Source: an uncultured Flavobacteriaceae bacterium
GTDB lineage: Bacteria > Bacteroidota > Bacteroidia > Flavobacteriales > Flavobacteriaceae
Direction: 5' to 3'
Assembly (NCBI GenBank): GCA_947497145.1
Contig: CANMFQ010000023.1
Span: 1-64,000, forward strand
Length of the DNA stretch: 64,000 bases
Made by a program: the position numbers and the translations under genes. The notes under the pieces were generated by a model. It saw only the letters and a list, made by a program, of their open reading frames with translations. It had not been told where the DNA came from and did no database searches. Shown piece after piece: positions 19,001 to 22,469 of this stretch; the stretch's first letter is position 1, and each line of letters begins with the position of its first letter.

Positions 19001-19835
19001 TAATTTTGAAGGTGTTTAATGTATTGATTCGATAAATTGAAATATATAGAATTAATTCAATTTTATTACCTGCCGCTGTTCCTCTCGATAAGCCTGAATA
19101 ACTCTGAGTTAAAGTATTTGTACCATTAGCTCTACAATTTACTTGTCCGCCACTTACTGCAAAAGGAGTGGCACTTGGACTAGGGTTCCAGCCTTCTAAA
19201 TTATTCGTAAATCTGGGATTAAATATTACATTCTGTGCTTCCCAATAATCTGTAATCCCATCATTATCATCATCTTGATCAATATTATCATTAACCGAAT
19301 CATTATCGGTATCTATTTGTAAATTGTGTAGATAATTTGGTATTGCAACTCCTTTTTTATGATTACCTACTTCTAAAATCCAATCACCATCTTTTCCTGT
19401 AATATTTGTTGAAGCATTAATTGTTAAGTCTAAAGCATTTTGAATATATTCTACAGCTTGTTTTCCCTTTTCGCCTTTAGCAAATTCGCAACCATAAATA
19501 TTAAGGTCTAAAAATGTAGAATGCTCATAATTTAATGTTGAATTTAAAAAATCTACAATTTGCTTTGCACCCAGCCATTTACCATTTATTAATAACTCAC
19601 CTGAACGACCGTGAGAGAATAAGTGGTAGGTATTCTTTGAGGTGTCATTTTGAATACTCTTGGCTAATACCTTCTTTTTATGAAGTGATGCGTCAATATA
19701 ATACTCTGAAGTATAAGTGATACCATTATCATTTATAGAATTTGAGTTATGCGCATGCAGGTCTACTACCAATAGGTATAGAACCACACAGATTAAACCG
19801 CTGAATTTTCTTAGCGTAAAAAGATTTTTTTTCAT
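1..19835 (-). CDS. Giant secreted modular adhesin, N-terminal 6,611 codons (3' end off window)
   Basis: The ATG at 19835-19833 starts a signal peptide (MKKNLFTLRKFSG..., hydrophobic core, cleavage near HAHN at residue 28). Residues about 38-155 form a DUF4347 domain with HLFSHGRSGELLINGKW, DLNIYGCEFAKGEKG and ITGKDGDWILEVG. Acidic TSP3-like Ca2+ motifs follow (DTDNDSVNDNIDQDDDNDG near residue 175). Nineteen copies of a DSDGDGCPDALE-type motif occur from residue ~816 to ~5979, spaced about 0.4-1.1 kb, alternating with beta-sandwich domains. Ig/PKD-like domains and 82-residue repeats fill the last ~500 residues seen. Every motif I checked (bases 36, 1899, 9054, 17388, 19833) lies in one frame, and I saw no in-frame stop, though I did not check every base. 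Further in-frame ATGs lie upstream, but the signal peptide favours this one. Likely exported by type IX secretion; the C-terminal sorting domain would lie outside the window. Ligand unknown. Confidence 0.9.
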   Translation of the reverse strand, partial: MKKNLFTLRKFSGLICVVLYLLVVDLHAHNSNSINDNGITYTSEYYIDASLHKKKVLAKSIQNDTSKNTYHLFSHGRSGELLINGKWLGAKQIVDFLNSTLNYEHSTFLDLNIYGCEFAKGEKGKQAVEYIQNALDLTINASTNITGKDGDWILEVGNHKKGVAIPNYLHNLQIDTDNDSVNDNIDQDDDNDGITDYWEAQNVIFNPRFTNNLEGWNPSPSATPFAVSGGQVNCRANGTNTLTQSYSGLSRGTAAGNKIELILYISIYRINTLNTFKIKINGTTYVSINSRTGAVTYSNSATGTINSVPSNTSVGKSILRVFFPTTIPASGNLSFEFVGASGSTEANRDYFLFRSPRLYRGLDTDNDGIPDHRDLDSDNDGVPDNIEFQTTKGFIAPTGAVNALGIRNVYANEYYPINSDNDKVLDFRDSDSDNDGVSDTQEFGLSLSGTVGNNGLDNNIEWADNYGDVNGTFSNNPTSYTNDADNDIGATTGDLDYRDKESLDTDNDGIINVLDPDDDNDGILDSDENNDTYGYSQTWTGIGTNVTSSETTNGIKVSMTRSGSGTTNYYFIQNETHTTQSGIFNSVATNGGASIHTGVYWEDTGNVINGHYPLRHQLSYRNSTPTVLTIDFDKTVENPIINIERLGAFILNYLDPTGQYYRTAAQFQLVSPNLVLKKLSGNSQLIVTDNAFYNQVRKFNGNINAYSDVYKTTSDIRSLAGGTIQVLGATKQIKFWVTGLGPSSGYYTDLEMSFQLKSNDSDGDGISNSLDYDSDNDGILDSVEVGPDPSNPQDTDNDGTPNYLDTDSDNDGCPDALEANSSTYKFSDLDKRNRIDITQHPVDANGIPGGTSNQVGTAINSAVQSNECDSCNPNSSLYSTFDGDTVGDDCDLDDDNDGILDTAEICKSDIVPTSILQWHTATVNIANSKRVVETKVELRNKYTDYRIQWHYGDADVIGKEINIDFDHPVWPAEDTIDWALRENDANAKFGDFYITYENGRRVSNIDITITNNTGLTKGTDADGLHFVACSASSQGDVTLIGIDRTKRIKSIGYTVFSLQGSHSTTEKVIPRFHIDCDMDGDGIENQHDLDSDGDGCPDAIEGGASLTASSLSTSSISGGNSGPNYNGLSETGEQQNLGTAVNGNGVPTSAGTGQTIGESQAASKDTECCPEPDNYQGIPDTDGDNVADGCDLDDDNDGILDVNEDATANNVALSGTATQSSTLNTYSASNAIDGNLTNFTHTTNAVANQWWQIDLGSVENISFINLFNRTDCCQDRLEDYHILVSDLPFTNTDLEDTQNQEGVLDIHKTTQALSPSVIPINRTGRYVRIQLSGSERLNIAEVQIFDDLDTDGDGIPNRIDLDSDGDGCPDAIEGDGTIKLSDLKTDGSIAYTTVNADGVLVNEVGASGQSIGDSQDDTASVCADPSVSGYPDSDGDGIADINDLDDDNDGILDVDEECEGYISQNKDGIWKGSTASVIDVTLNGFYENTNTSTFYEGQTRYSIKRRGGDDRMVKIGTAEYIVTFTPGVPANEIAFYIQDFDGNYSFNGAFDVTINGGTPAGIVFQEAEVGFTEALNYNASRSKVLGKKGFVENQRIMLKGVGTTLITELKIKSVDIQSGDWMAYSLFARSYCDIDNDGIPNNLDLDSDGDGCPDAIEGGSTAIAYSDLSPATMPAGNSGTGYLGISTSDVQLNLGNTVEETDVTKLGIPISAGAGQTVNESQSGSTDTECCNANNFPAVLDSDDDGISDGCDLDDDNDGILDDDEANVVNLALQGTVSQSSDYSSSYLAANAIDGNLTNFTHTQSGPNQWWEIDLGSIQDISTINIYNRSNCCQYRLTDYHIFISDVPFTSTNIITTQNQSGVSDIHETTEAGMPSAIYVNRSARYIRVQLTDSGILSLGEVQIFTEKNEDNDAIPNRLDLDSDGDGCSDAIEGGGTHVNSQLVDSAMPGGNTGGSFSGISGVSPVVKNFGNTINTKGIPTRVTGGATTGTETAGQSIGTSQDKNTSTTCTDTDGDGINDYVDLDDDNDGILDANENCISEPFSDITGTKQWSGPTNSSVGTTTTASGGTIAVSNGNRNYLLLNEYKFIGTKYILVQSSSNANNFTISYTFTTPIPVHEFAFALNDLNAVNATTGNPDVTMSLSGSGTATTADFELDEYVFPGANAVSFGYNPATGAYTYPNGTPSNTARYGGILRGKPENTNTIKTITFTVNNLFNGDGIICNLLPITTCDNDKDNDGIINKLDLDSDDDGCPDALESASSPYQYSDLNSNTSIDTSMHAIDSIGVPSGTSYGVGTSQEDTIQSAECNACDTASSLYVDSDGDGIGDACDLDDDNDGILDVDEFINVALNGTATQSSEYVVVSSPASNAIDGNLNNFSHAAENDPSPWLQIDLGSVKDINFIQLYNREDCCVDRLSKYHVFVSSVAFSSTNIDTTQNQAGVLDIYREEMAGRPSVIDVNRTGRYVRIQLSEPNSLHVAEVKIFEAIDTDEDGIPNHLDLDSDNDGCPDAIEGASSPYKYSDLNTDNSINTASHAVNNDGVPSGTSYAIGTSQDDTQQATECDPCNSTSTLFVDSDGDGIGDACDLDDDNDGILDVDEFINVALNGTATQSSEYVVVSSPASNAIDGNLNNFSHAAENDPSPWLQIDLGSVKDINFIQLYNREDCCVDRLSKYHVFVSSVAFSSTNIDTTQNQAGVLDIYREEMAGRPSVIDVNRTGRYVRIQLSEPNSLHVAEVKIFEAIDTDEDGIPNHLDLDSDNDGCPDAIEGASSPYKYSELNSNTSINTTTYAIDSAGVPSGTSYGIGTSQDDTQQVDECDPCNNTSTLFVDSDGDGIGDACDVDDDNDGILDADEIKFGSLSYEFYNGSVTGNTVDNIPTSGALKTGEITNFDVGYLAVTFNLYNNFSIRYKGFINIETSGNYTFYTSSDDGSKLYIGNVAVVDNDGSHSSVEASGTINLNKGIHPITILYFDLIGGETLSVSYEGPSITKSAIPFSVLSPINYLDLDEDGLLNRLDLDSDGDGCPDAVEGAGDFNFDDLSVSVTLPAGNTGTDYNGISSEGVKYNLGTTVEETNTARLGVPIIAGAGQMLGNSLKVSTDTECCKDADKFLGITDSDGDGIGDGCDLDDDNDGILDTDENRSQTTDLIPVVGDNVRTNGSYYESNYDPQLNSQNANNWSASNTDLTHWVGVNFGTPKGINTISIQGRYNSQQRVTSFRVDGTKDNGATWIDLGTYSGNTDNTNIVVQNIPNTDIDWTGVRIYPLAFNEWPSLRFGINVYNNDIDNDGILNHLDLDSDGDGCPDALESASSPYEYSDLNTDNSVNTTTHTVNSDGVPSGTSYAIGTSQDNTQQSDECDPCNSESSLFVDSDGDTIGDDCDLDDDNDGILDVDEECRGYIAQNTDGSWVGKSTSVVDVTLSANFTSTGAYPDDLISEQVRYSITSRGGDQLVTATGTAEYKVTFSPGIPANELAFHINDFDDSASLGGYFEVSINGGTPAGNTLEVVDYGYSPYLIYDVSTSRIKSSGGGTSATGVDEQRILLNGIGTTLITELKVVTVNLGSDWIAYSLFGRSYCDTDNDGIPNSLDLDSDGDGCPDAIEGNGDSNFVSSNLVINSNMNGGPTNVKQNFGTSSNTNGTPNIVGDNTDSESQSVGDSQEYSGTTECCNNAADYPNIKDTDNDGIGDNCDLDDDNDGILDTDDGSCGESPNVVWNDSGTYGENFNLTNLHNTGVNVAVTTAFNSGSSPISYNSVGSAEGYVLAINWEDIYEVDPNETVVFTLDFSEEVVLQNFSIKDLDRLDVNATQGFIDAVKVYAEDVNGNRIPLNKTLGSALTQDTNGFYHSAIQFNSLDSDPNHWLTVNSNGVFLKKIIIEASAGIGSPVGMTPEFGSKIILGNINVCKPLDTDNDGLSNNIDLDSDGDGCPDAIEGDGHFTDLQLVNATTINGGNNNDGSATGYTGIVTDAVIRNLGNNVNTTIGGDSYGVPTIAGTGQGIGFSVNKSTSACNDADGDGIGDDDDLDDDNDGILDADENSCATPTWNNASPASSSTSEAFSSSNGVTGTVTTVADNNSFSQTTEYIQVALNSTNTIVTVAFSPLKSDIGSIYEIVDISATEEQTIIGYDVNGNEVYPTINTSTDVSVSGANGNVFVGTSTVGGSISFSFATPIASFKSTTTGSEGGIALRISTLCKINDTDNDGIPNRLDLDSDGDGCPDAIEGAANISENQLFSSNLSGGNSGTGFTGNTGVPSVIVNLGNTVDANGIPTVINGGQAIGTSTDKTNSSCTDTDGDGVNDYYDLDDDNDGILDTLDGACGESPNVIWSSTETYGASFNLTDINGTDIDLSFSSAFNSGSSAISDNGTYSTEGYVIAIDWEDTYADDPNEIAVFTFDFSEEIVLENLSIKDIDRLQTSATEGFIDAVKIYGVDVNDNTIPLNISVGSVFTQDANGFYHSDIQYNATDSEQNHWMTVNSNGKLLKKIIVEASSSIGSPVGMAPSVESRFILGNLDLCKPLDTDNDGLINSLDLDSDGDGCPDAIEGDGTFVDTQLVDSSIDGGNNNDGTATEYSGVVTDAVIRNLGNNVDTTPGSATYGVPTIAGSGQNIGASQDKTNSICIDHDGDGVSDGVDLDNDNDGILDTVEGTGDTDNDGIPNYLDLDSDGDGCPDAIEGGKSILETELVDSNILGGNTGTGFTGNPGVSPVIENLGNTVDSDGVPIIADGGQSIGTSIDKTMSNCTDTDNDGINDYNDLDDDNDGILNTEEGACGTGKGVIWNFSGVYGSNFTISNLSNTGIDVDFTSAFNSGATASSGIGALHGTFTNPHGLIMGIDWEDLSTDDANEIAVFTFDFTEEVGLERFAIKAIDRNTGFMDLVKVYGVDVNDNIVPLTITLGSALTQDANGYYHSNIDFSASDDNQNHWLTASSGGTLLKKVVVESSAGSGNPTGATPTSPSRFVLGNLELCMRFDTDNDGIPNSLDLDSDGDGCPDALEGGANILETQLVASSIAGGNTGTDFTGVSGVFPVVDNLGTTVDANGVPTIVSGSQNMGSSQNKTISNCTDTDGDGVNDYNDLDNDNDGILDTDEQSNCEAVNLNNSPIQNSSVSGTADVTLSNGDVLTPTIEVSHPGLFSSSGFDGFSSGVVSTRFTGSNKGNTSGYFQVKYTFTKAVKLQLSYPGASANGTHGDKDIFELIVASGGFDINNPNDNSINVTENTATKVQFSPNSTAYNTELQTPKTGYLVTTSEAVTSVILRFRNSLSSLDNSMSIKVSLICDNNLDTDNDGIFDHLDLDSDGDGCPDALESASSPYEYSDLNADNSINTTTHAVNSDGVPSGTSYAIGTSQDNTQQSDECDPCNSESSLFVDSDGDTIGDACDQDDDNDGIIDLLECLESVSDIPSGSFDFNLTKDMINPSGRYDSGAANSVGDYVIYSNVGTYSSEIVDFKITVIENPDNNLIVDLGYDLDQYTHFPIFLSGGNKADGPSQGQIKVKIELLKQTDGTPIDVPLKLTFKDIDDVGSGEIVEIKKSDVLHFQVSSNPVSNIVIYETQTNLLSESGDFLRFTSNANAWGFDQQNLWFSTYHGIVNNLEINFSKRAGLTGYGLAPEVFSNTANSLKVSDGCLDTDNDGIPNRLDLDSDADGCPDAVEGSGSFVFDDLSTSTMSGGSTSVKLNLGNTVDSQGIPNTDNNSATTNSQAVGESQTASVDAECCKDAGNYAYITDVDGDGIGDNCDLDNDNDGILDANEIECLGKTGAWTDLGNGVWESQITSDVKVRVTMADFTNYWNEAGLPKSDDFDTTCTNLTSDYGPIEGSPSLQTLIGLKGASAPTTPTTFKVEYLNTSDAAVNVVNPKIHFGGIGGSDIEINGVDNRVNTSEWTLQGGLKAKLLSGANDFELANGLTTIRKGGLGELNSVQSDDCSAGEASGTVAVLGTVSSITFEVIQYDSSGNVDFSKGDGIDFIFEACIPIDTDMDETPNHLDVDSDDDGCPDALEGGGDFTSTDLTSSNNLADADEGNVNDNGVPSNSGSPQSTSDAVTNGAAVTINTGLENKTICEGTDFTLTVSASATKITDYTTEPVTTADATNEIIYQWQKKEPTDADFSDISGAITTSYTQTASVSGTKYKVIVSHPNSGCVSESLMTLTVQDAPDAGADGTLTVCSDTTPTNAELFAALDGSPDEGGTWTNTGNVYTYTVNANSPCTVNDTAKVTLTVQDTPNAGGDGTLKICAGTTVTASQLFDELEGDPDTGGSWSPALAGVGTYTYTVTANSPCTTDATATVEVTEETTPTADAGLDQTINCTTTSVQLGTASEVGFTYQWTPVDGLDNAASAQPTATPSSTTTYSLVKTNTLTGCASESDTVTVTVDNAQPTADAGSDQTINCTTTSVQLGTASEAGFTYQWTPIDGLDNATSAQPTATPSSTTTYSLVKTNTATGCVSESDTVTVTVDNTQPTADAGSDQTINCTTTSVQLGTAGEVGFTYQWSPIDGLDNAASAQPTATPSSTTTYSLVKTNTLTGCASESDTVTVTVDNAQPTADAGLDQTINCTTTSVQLGTASEVGFTYQWTPVDGLDNAASAQPTATPSSTTTYSLVKTNTSTGCASESDTVTVTVDNTQPTADAGLDQ
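1011..1560 (-). repeat. Two diverged Ig-like repeats of the adhesin preceding the 246-bp array
   Basis: Reading the minus strand, two related units encode VQDAPDAGADGTLTVCSDTT and VQDTPNAGGDGTLKICAGTT. Each continues with an ELFAALDG or QLFDELEG segment, a GGTW or GGSW core and a YTYTV(N/T)ANSPC ending. They are not near-identical to each other, unlike the array to their left, so they are older. Repeats of this style are common in flavobacterial surface proteins. Confidence 0.8.
3754..3985 (-). repeat. Dispersed near-identical block within the adhesin, copy A
   Basis: Bases 3754-3875 match 9721-9842 exactly, and similarity continues with about half a dozen differences to the GCPDA motif near 3985. 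The block encodes the linker between a DDDNDG motif and the next DSDGDGCPDA motif. The copies lie 5,967 bp apart, a multiple of three. Confidence 0.85.
4980..8740 (-). repeat. Three copies of one unnamed beta-sandwich-like domain in the adhesin
   Basis: Segments at about 4980-5560, 6320-6900 and 8150-8730 encode homologous domains. Shared features are FSEEVVLQNFSIKDLDRL-like text, a GF(I/M)DAVKVY segment, NG(Y/F)YHS, a (D/E)NHWLTVNS-like turn and LKKIIIEASAGIG with LGN(I/L) near the end. Each is bracketed by TSP3 motifs. I do not recognise the family; a jelly-roll or CBM-like fold is inferred from size and context only. Confidence 0.7.
9130..9620 (-). repeat. Unnamed adhesin domain, copy 1 (paired with 14940-15440)
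   Basis: This segment and 14940-15440 encode the same domain type. Both end with AYSLFGRSYC or AYSLFARSYC just before a TSP3 motif, and both contain a GG(D/S)QLV or GGDDRMV-like turn and a phenylalanine-rich F.NELAFHI or F.NEIAFYI strand. The two copies are clearly diverged. Family not recognised. Confidence 0.65.
9721..9950 (-). repeat. Dispersed near-identical block within the adhesin, copy B
   Basis: Second copy of the block at 3754-3985. The first difference is at 9843, then scattered substitutions. High identity over this stretch, against weak similarity in the flanking domains, points to recent duplication or gene conversion between modules. Confidence 0.85.
10010..10330 (-). other. 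Discoidin/F5/8C-like domain encoded in the adhesin
   Basis: The minus strand reads NNWSASNTDLTHWVGVNFG, then INTISIQGRYNSQQRVTSFRV, DNGATWIDLG and WTGVRIYPLAFNEWPSLRFG. This is the usual order of conserved positions in coagulation factor 5/8 type C (discoidin) domains, which often bind sugars or phospholipids. Ligand not predictable here. Confidence 0.65.
10850..11265 (-). other. PA14-like domain encoded in the adhesin
   Basis: The coding strand gives FYNGSVTGNT, FNLYNNFSIRYKGFINI, SGNYTFYTSSDDGSKLYIG and VVDNDGSHSS, followed by GIHPITILYFDLIGGETLSV. The YTFYTSSDDGSKLYI core and the downstream G.H.I.I.YF..IGG.. strand are hallmarks of PA14 domains, a carbohydrate-binding beta-barrel found in adhesins and glycosidases. 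Confidence 0.85.
11512..12104 (-). repeat. F5/8C module, exact duplicate copy 1 (762-bp unit)
   Basis: Bases 11512-12104 and 12274-12866 read identically over 593 bp, offset 762 bp (254 codons). The unit encodes one F5/8C (fucolectin-like) domain, with a CC pair (NREDCCVDRL) and an RTGRYVRIQL strand, plus a TSP3 motif. Exact identity in a gene whose other modules have drifted shows a very recent tandem duplication or conversion. Confidence 0.95.
12274..12866 (-). repeat. F5/8C module, exact duplicate copy 2
   Basis: Identical to 11512-12104. Identity breaks at 12867 (g against t at 12105) and left of 12274, where the TSP3 linkers differ. Both copies stay in frame with the rest of the protein. 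Confidence 0.95.
14115..14545 (-). other. F5/8C (fucolectin-like) domain, third copy in the adhesin
   Basis: The coding strand reads SSDYSSSYLAANAIDGN, NQWWEIDLGSIQDISTINIY, NRSNCCQYRLTDYHIFIS and RSARYIRVQLTDSGILSLGE. AIDGN, WWEIDLG and RYIRVQL are the signature positions of the F5/8C/fucolectin fold. Diverged from the exact pair at 11.5-12.9 kb. Confidence 0.85.
14940..15440 (-). repeat. Unnamed adhesin domain, copy 2
   Basis: Homologous to the segment at 9130-9620, with the same order of conserved stretches. It lies between an ISQNKDGIWKG-containing strand at its start and an AYSLFARSYCDIDNDG junction to the next TSP3 motif. Confidence 0.65.
15795..16215 (-). other. F5/8C (fucolectin-like) domain, fourth copy in the adhesin
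   Basis: The coding strand reads NVALSGTATQSSTLNTYSAS, NAIDGNLTNFTHT, NQWWQIDLGSVENISFINLF, NRTDCCQDRLEDYHILVSD and INRTGRYVRIQLSGSERLNI. The NVALSGTATQSS opening is the classic start of fucolectin-type domains, many of which bind fucosylated or other glycans. Confidence 0.9.
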
Positions 19836-20460
19836 GTCTTTTAGTACATTCCATGGAAAGACTGTACTCATATTTTTTACAGATACTATTTCTGTGATCA
19901 TAGGCATTTGTGAATCAAATTTTGAAAAACAAAGGCAAAATGAACGTACCAGTAATACCAATAGCCAAAACACACCAAACAAACCCTTTTGGTGCACTTC
20001 AACGATTATTTCCATGTTTACAGCTAAAATACACAATATTTGTAGTAATAACCTTACAATTGATGTCAATCTAACTTACAGCGTTGTTAATTAAGAAAAA
20101 CGTGTTGTTTTAGTGTAAAGACCTGATGTTTACACAGTAGAGACAACCTCACTAACTATTACAAAAAAAATCTTAATACCAATTAGTATATAATATAGTC
20201 AACCCCATATACCTATTGACAGTGCTGGTACATGTGGTATGATAACAGAACGATTATATTAAAAATGCAGGTTTTGAAATGGTTGAATTAAGAAGTTACA
20301 TTTTCACCCCTGTTTACTGAAGCTAATGTCTTAAGGTTCATCTGTTTGTCTTTATTTTTAGCTAACGGCTATTAGGTTAGGTAAAACGTATCAATAAATG
20401 TGATTTAGTGTCACGTAACGAAGTTCAAATACGTAAGCTGAGCTAAAGTATCAAAATACC
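19836..20460. other. Intergenic region upstream of the giant adhesin
   Basis: About 625 bp between the adhesin start and the terminator downstream of the OmpA gene. It must hold the adhesin promoter and leader, but I found no exact TAnnTTTG box on the minus strand. Open frames here are short and have no recognisable product. In-frame ATGs upstream of 19835 would add residues before the signal peptide, which I consider unlikely. Confidence 0.5.
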
Positions 20461-20497
20461 AAAAGGGGTAAGACCTATTTTAAGTCTTACCCCTTTT
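20461..20497 (-). terminator. Intrinsic terminator downstream of the OmpA gene
   Basis: Perfect 14-bp inverted repeat AAAAGGGGTAAGAC / GTCTTACCCCTTTT with a 9-nt loop, 22 bp past the ompA-like stop codon. It separates the porP-ompA unit from the adhesin gene. The A/T-rich stem ends would let it work in either direction. Confidence 0.8.
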
Positions 20498-20518
20498 AAT
20501 ATTAAAATAATTGTTGTT

Positions 20519-22459
20519 CTACTCTACTACAATAAACTCTGAACGTCTATTTAGTTGATGTTTAGCTGCTCTACATTTATAAACAGTATCACAATCATTT
20601 ACCAAACGCTTTTCTCCATACCCTGTACCATTTAATCGTGATTTAGCAATACCATGATCTACCAAATAAGCGACGGTAGCCACAGCTCGTTTTTGTGATA
20701 ATCGATCATTATAACTATCGCTTGCTACAGCATCTGTATGCGAATGTACTTCTATATTAACCTCAGGATTTGCTTTTAAATAAGCAATTATCTTTTCTAG
20801 CGTTTCCCAAGCATCAGGGCGAATATCAGACCTATCAAAATCAAAATAAATTGGTCGTAATCCTAAGTGTTTAATAAGATCAGTACCGATAGCTACAGTA
20901 GGATTTTTTGATTGGCCTAAAGCGATTACTAAATCGGTTAGGTCTTCTCCCTCTAGTGCAATCATAATATCGGCTTCTTCATAGCCCTCTTTAGATCCTT
21001 TTAAAGTATAGCTCCCTTCTTTACAATCACCATCAACACTAAAAACGCCATCTTCATCTGTTACAACAGCTCCTAAGGTTTCTCCTGAAGCCTTGGCTAT
21101 ACTTATACTTGTTCCTGATAAGGGCATACCCGTATTTTTATCTTTAGCAACACCACTTACTATACTCGAACATTCAAAAGATAACGGATTTATTTGTTCA
21201 AAAGTGTAAATATCATCGCTACCTTGACCACCTTCTCTATTGGAAGCAAAAAAGCCTTCATTAGAATCAGGAATTAAAACAAATGAAAAATCATCTTGTT
21301 CACCGTTAAGCGGGCTTCCTAAATTAACAATCTTCGTATTATCACTTAATTTCGTTGCAAACACATCTAATCCTCCCAATCCTGGGTGACCATCTGATGC
21401 AAAGTAAAGGGTATTATCTGATGCTATAAACGGAAAGGTCTCTCTTGCCTCTGTATTAATATGATCACCTAAATTTTCAGGTGTTCCAAAAGTACCATCA
21501 GGGTGTATTTGAACTCTAAAAATATCTGATGACCCCACTGTTCCTGGCATATCAGAAGCAAAATACAACCATTGCTCATCTAAACTTAATGTTGGGTGAG
21601 CCACAGAAAAATCATCGTCATTAAACGGAAGTTCTTCAATATTTTGCCATTTACCATCTTCTAATGTAGCACGATAAAGCTTTAAACGACTTACACCTTG
21701 ATCATCTCTTGAAAATTTACCATTGTTCGAATTGTTTCTAGTAAAATAAATAGTTTTACCATCCTTTGTAAATGCTGTAGATGATTCATGTGTCTTTTTA
21801 TTCACCGACTTCGATAAACGTTCTGCGTTGGTAAACTCTCCAGAAGCATCACGAGCCGCCTTGTATATATTTAAAAAGGGCTTAGCATTCCATAAATTGA
21901 CACTCTTTACAACACTACCTGTATCTCTAGCTGTTGAAAAATACAACATATCACCTTTAAATGACGGTGCAAAATCAGAAGCTGAAGAATTTATTGACAA
22001 AGGTTTAACATCATAATTGGCTTTACGCGATTTAATAGTTGACAGATAATCACGATTCGCCATGAATTTCATCGCGCGGTGATCATTACTCTTTGCCTTG
22101 GCAAATTTTTCCATCCATTCATCTGATTTTTCATACTCCTTTGATGATTTAAGCGCCTGTGCATAGCGATACATATACTCCGGATCAGCAGTTGTATTAC
22201 TTAATTCAAATAAACGACTATAACAATATGCTGATGCTACATAATCTGCATTGAAATAATGTGAATCACCTAGGTTTTTAAATACTTCTTCTAAGGTATA
22301 TCCCTTATTCACTAGGTTATCATAGTTCTTTATGGCACCAGCGTATTCTAGATTATTAAATTTTTTGGTGGCCTTAGCCACTTTATTTGCATTTTGACCA
22401 AAAAAAGGTAGCAGCCAAAACATAAAGATTATTGCTATATATTTTTTACTTATACTCAT
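20519..22459 (-). CDS. OmpA-family protein with TPR and PD40 repeats (T9SS/adhesin partner)
   Basis: 646 residues. A signal peptide (MSISKKYIAIIFMFWLLPFFGQ) is followed by TPR-like helices (about 27-140), PD40/WD40-like beta-propeller repeats (about 170-420, e.g. LYFASDMPGTVGSSDIF and LYFASDGHPGLGGLDVF), a carboxypeptidase-regulatory/CnaB-like domain (about 432-510) and a C-terminal OmpA domain (about 535-646, IYFDFDRSDIRPD and NRRSEFIV). The OmpA domain binds peptidoglycan; the propeller probably holds an outer-membrane or secreted partner. It starts 10 bp after the PorP/SprF stop, so the two are an operon. Proteins of this architecture routinely accompany PorP/SprF and large T9SS adhesins. 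Confidence 0.93.
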   Translation of the reverse strand: MSISKKYIAIIFMFWLLPFFGQNANKVAKATKKFNNLEYAGAIKNYDNLVNKGYTLEEVFKNLGDSHYFNADYVASAYCYSRLFELSNTTADPEYMYRYAQALKSSKEYEKSDEWMEKFAKAKSNDHRAMKFMANRDYLSTIKSRKANYDVKPLSINSSASDFAPSFKGDMLYFSTARDTGSVVKSVNLWNAKPFLNIYKAARDASGEFTNAERLSKSVNKKTHESSTAFTKDGKTIYFTRNNSNNGKFSRDDQGVSRLKLYRATLEDGKWQNIEELPFNDDDFSVAHPTLSLDEQWLYFASDMPGTVGSSDIFRVQIHPDGTFGTPENLGDHINTEARETFPFIASDNTLYFASDGHPGLGGLDVFATKLSDNTKIVNLGSPLNGEQDDFSFVLIPDSNEGFFASNREGGQGSDDIYTFEQINPLSFECSSIVSGVAKDKNTGMPLSGTSISIAKASGETLGAVVTDEDGVFSVDGDCKEGSYTLKGSKEGYEEADIMIALEGEDLTDLVIALGQSKNPTVAIGTDLIKHLGLRPIYFDFDRSDIRPDAWETLEKIIAYLKANPEVNIEVHSHTDAVASDSYNDRLSQKRAVATVAYLVDHGIAKSRLNGTGYGEKRLVNDCDTVYKCRAAKHQLNRRSEFIVVE

Positions 22460-22469
22460 CTTATTTTTT

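Noticed and set aside
1-19800. Many plus-strand open frames of 60-140 codons, several sharing an ASGQPSPSLSKS-like stretch
   Set aside because: They are antisense readings of the repeated calcium motif of the minus-strand adhesin; the recurrence simply mirrors the DSDGDGCPDA repeats.
19836-19930. In-frame ATG codons upstream of 19835 as the adhesin start
   Set aside because: They would put polar residues before an otherwise standard signal peptide, and I saw no promoter box that favours them.
19717-20094. Plus-strand frame of 125 codons over the adhesin start
   Set aside because: Overlaps the adhesin 5' end antisense, has no recognisable product and poor start context.
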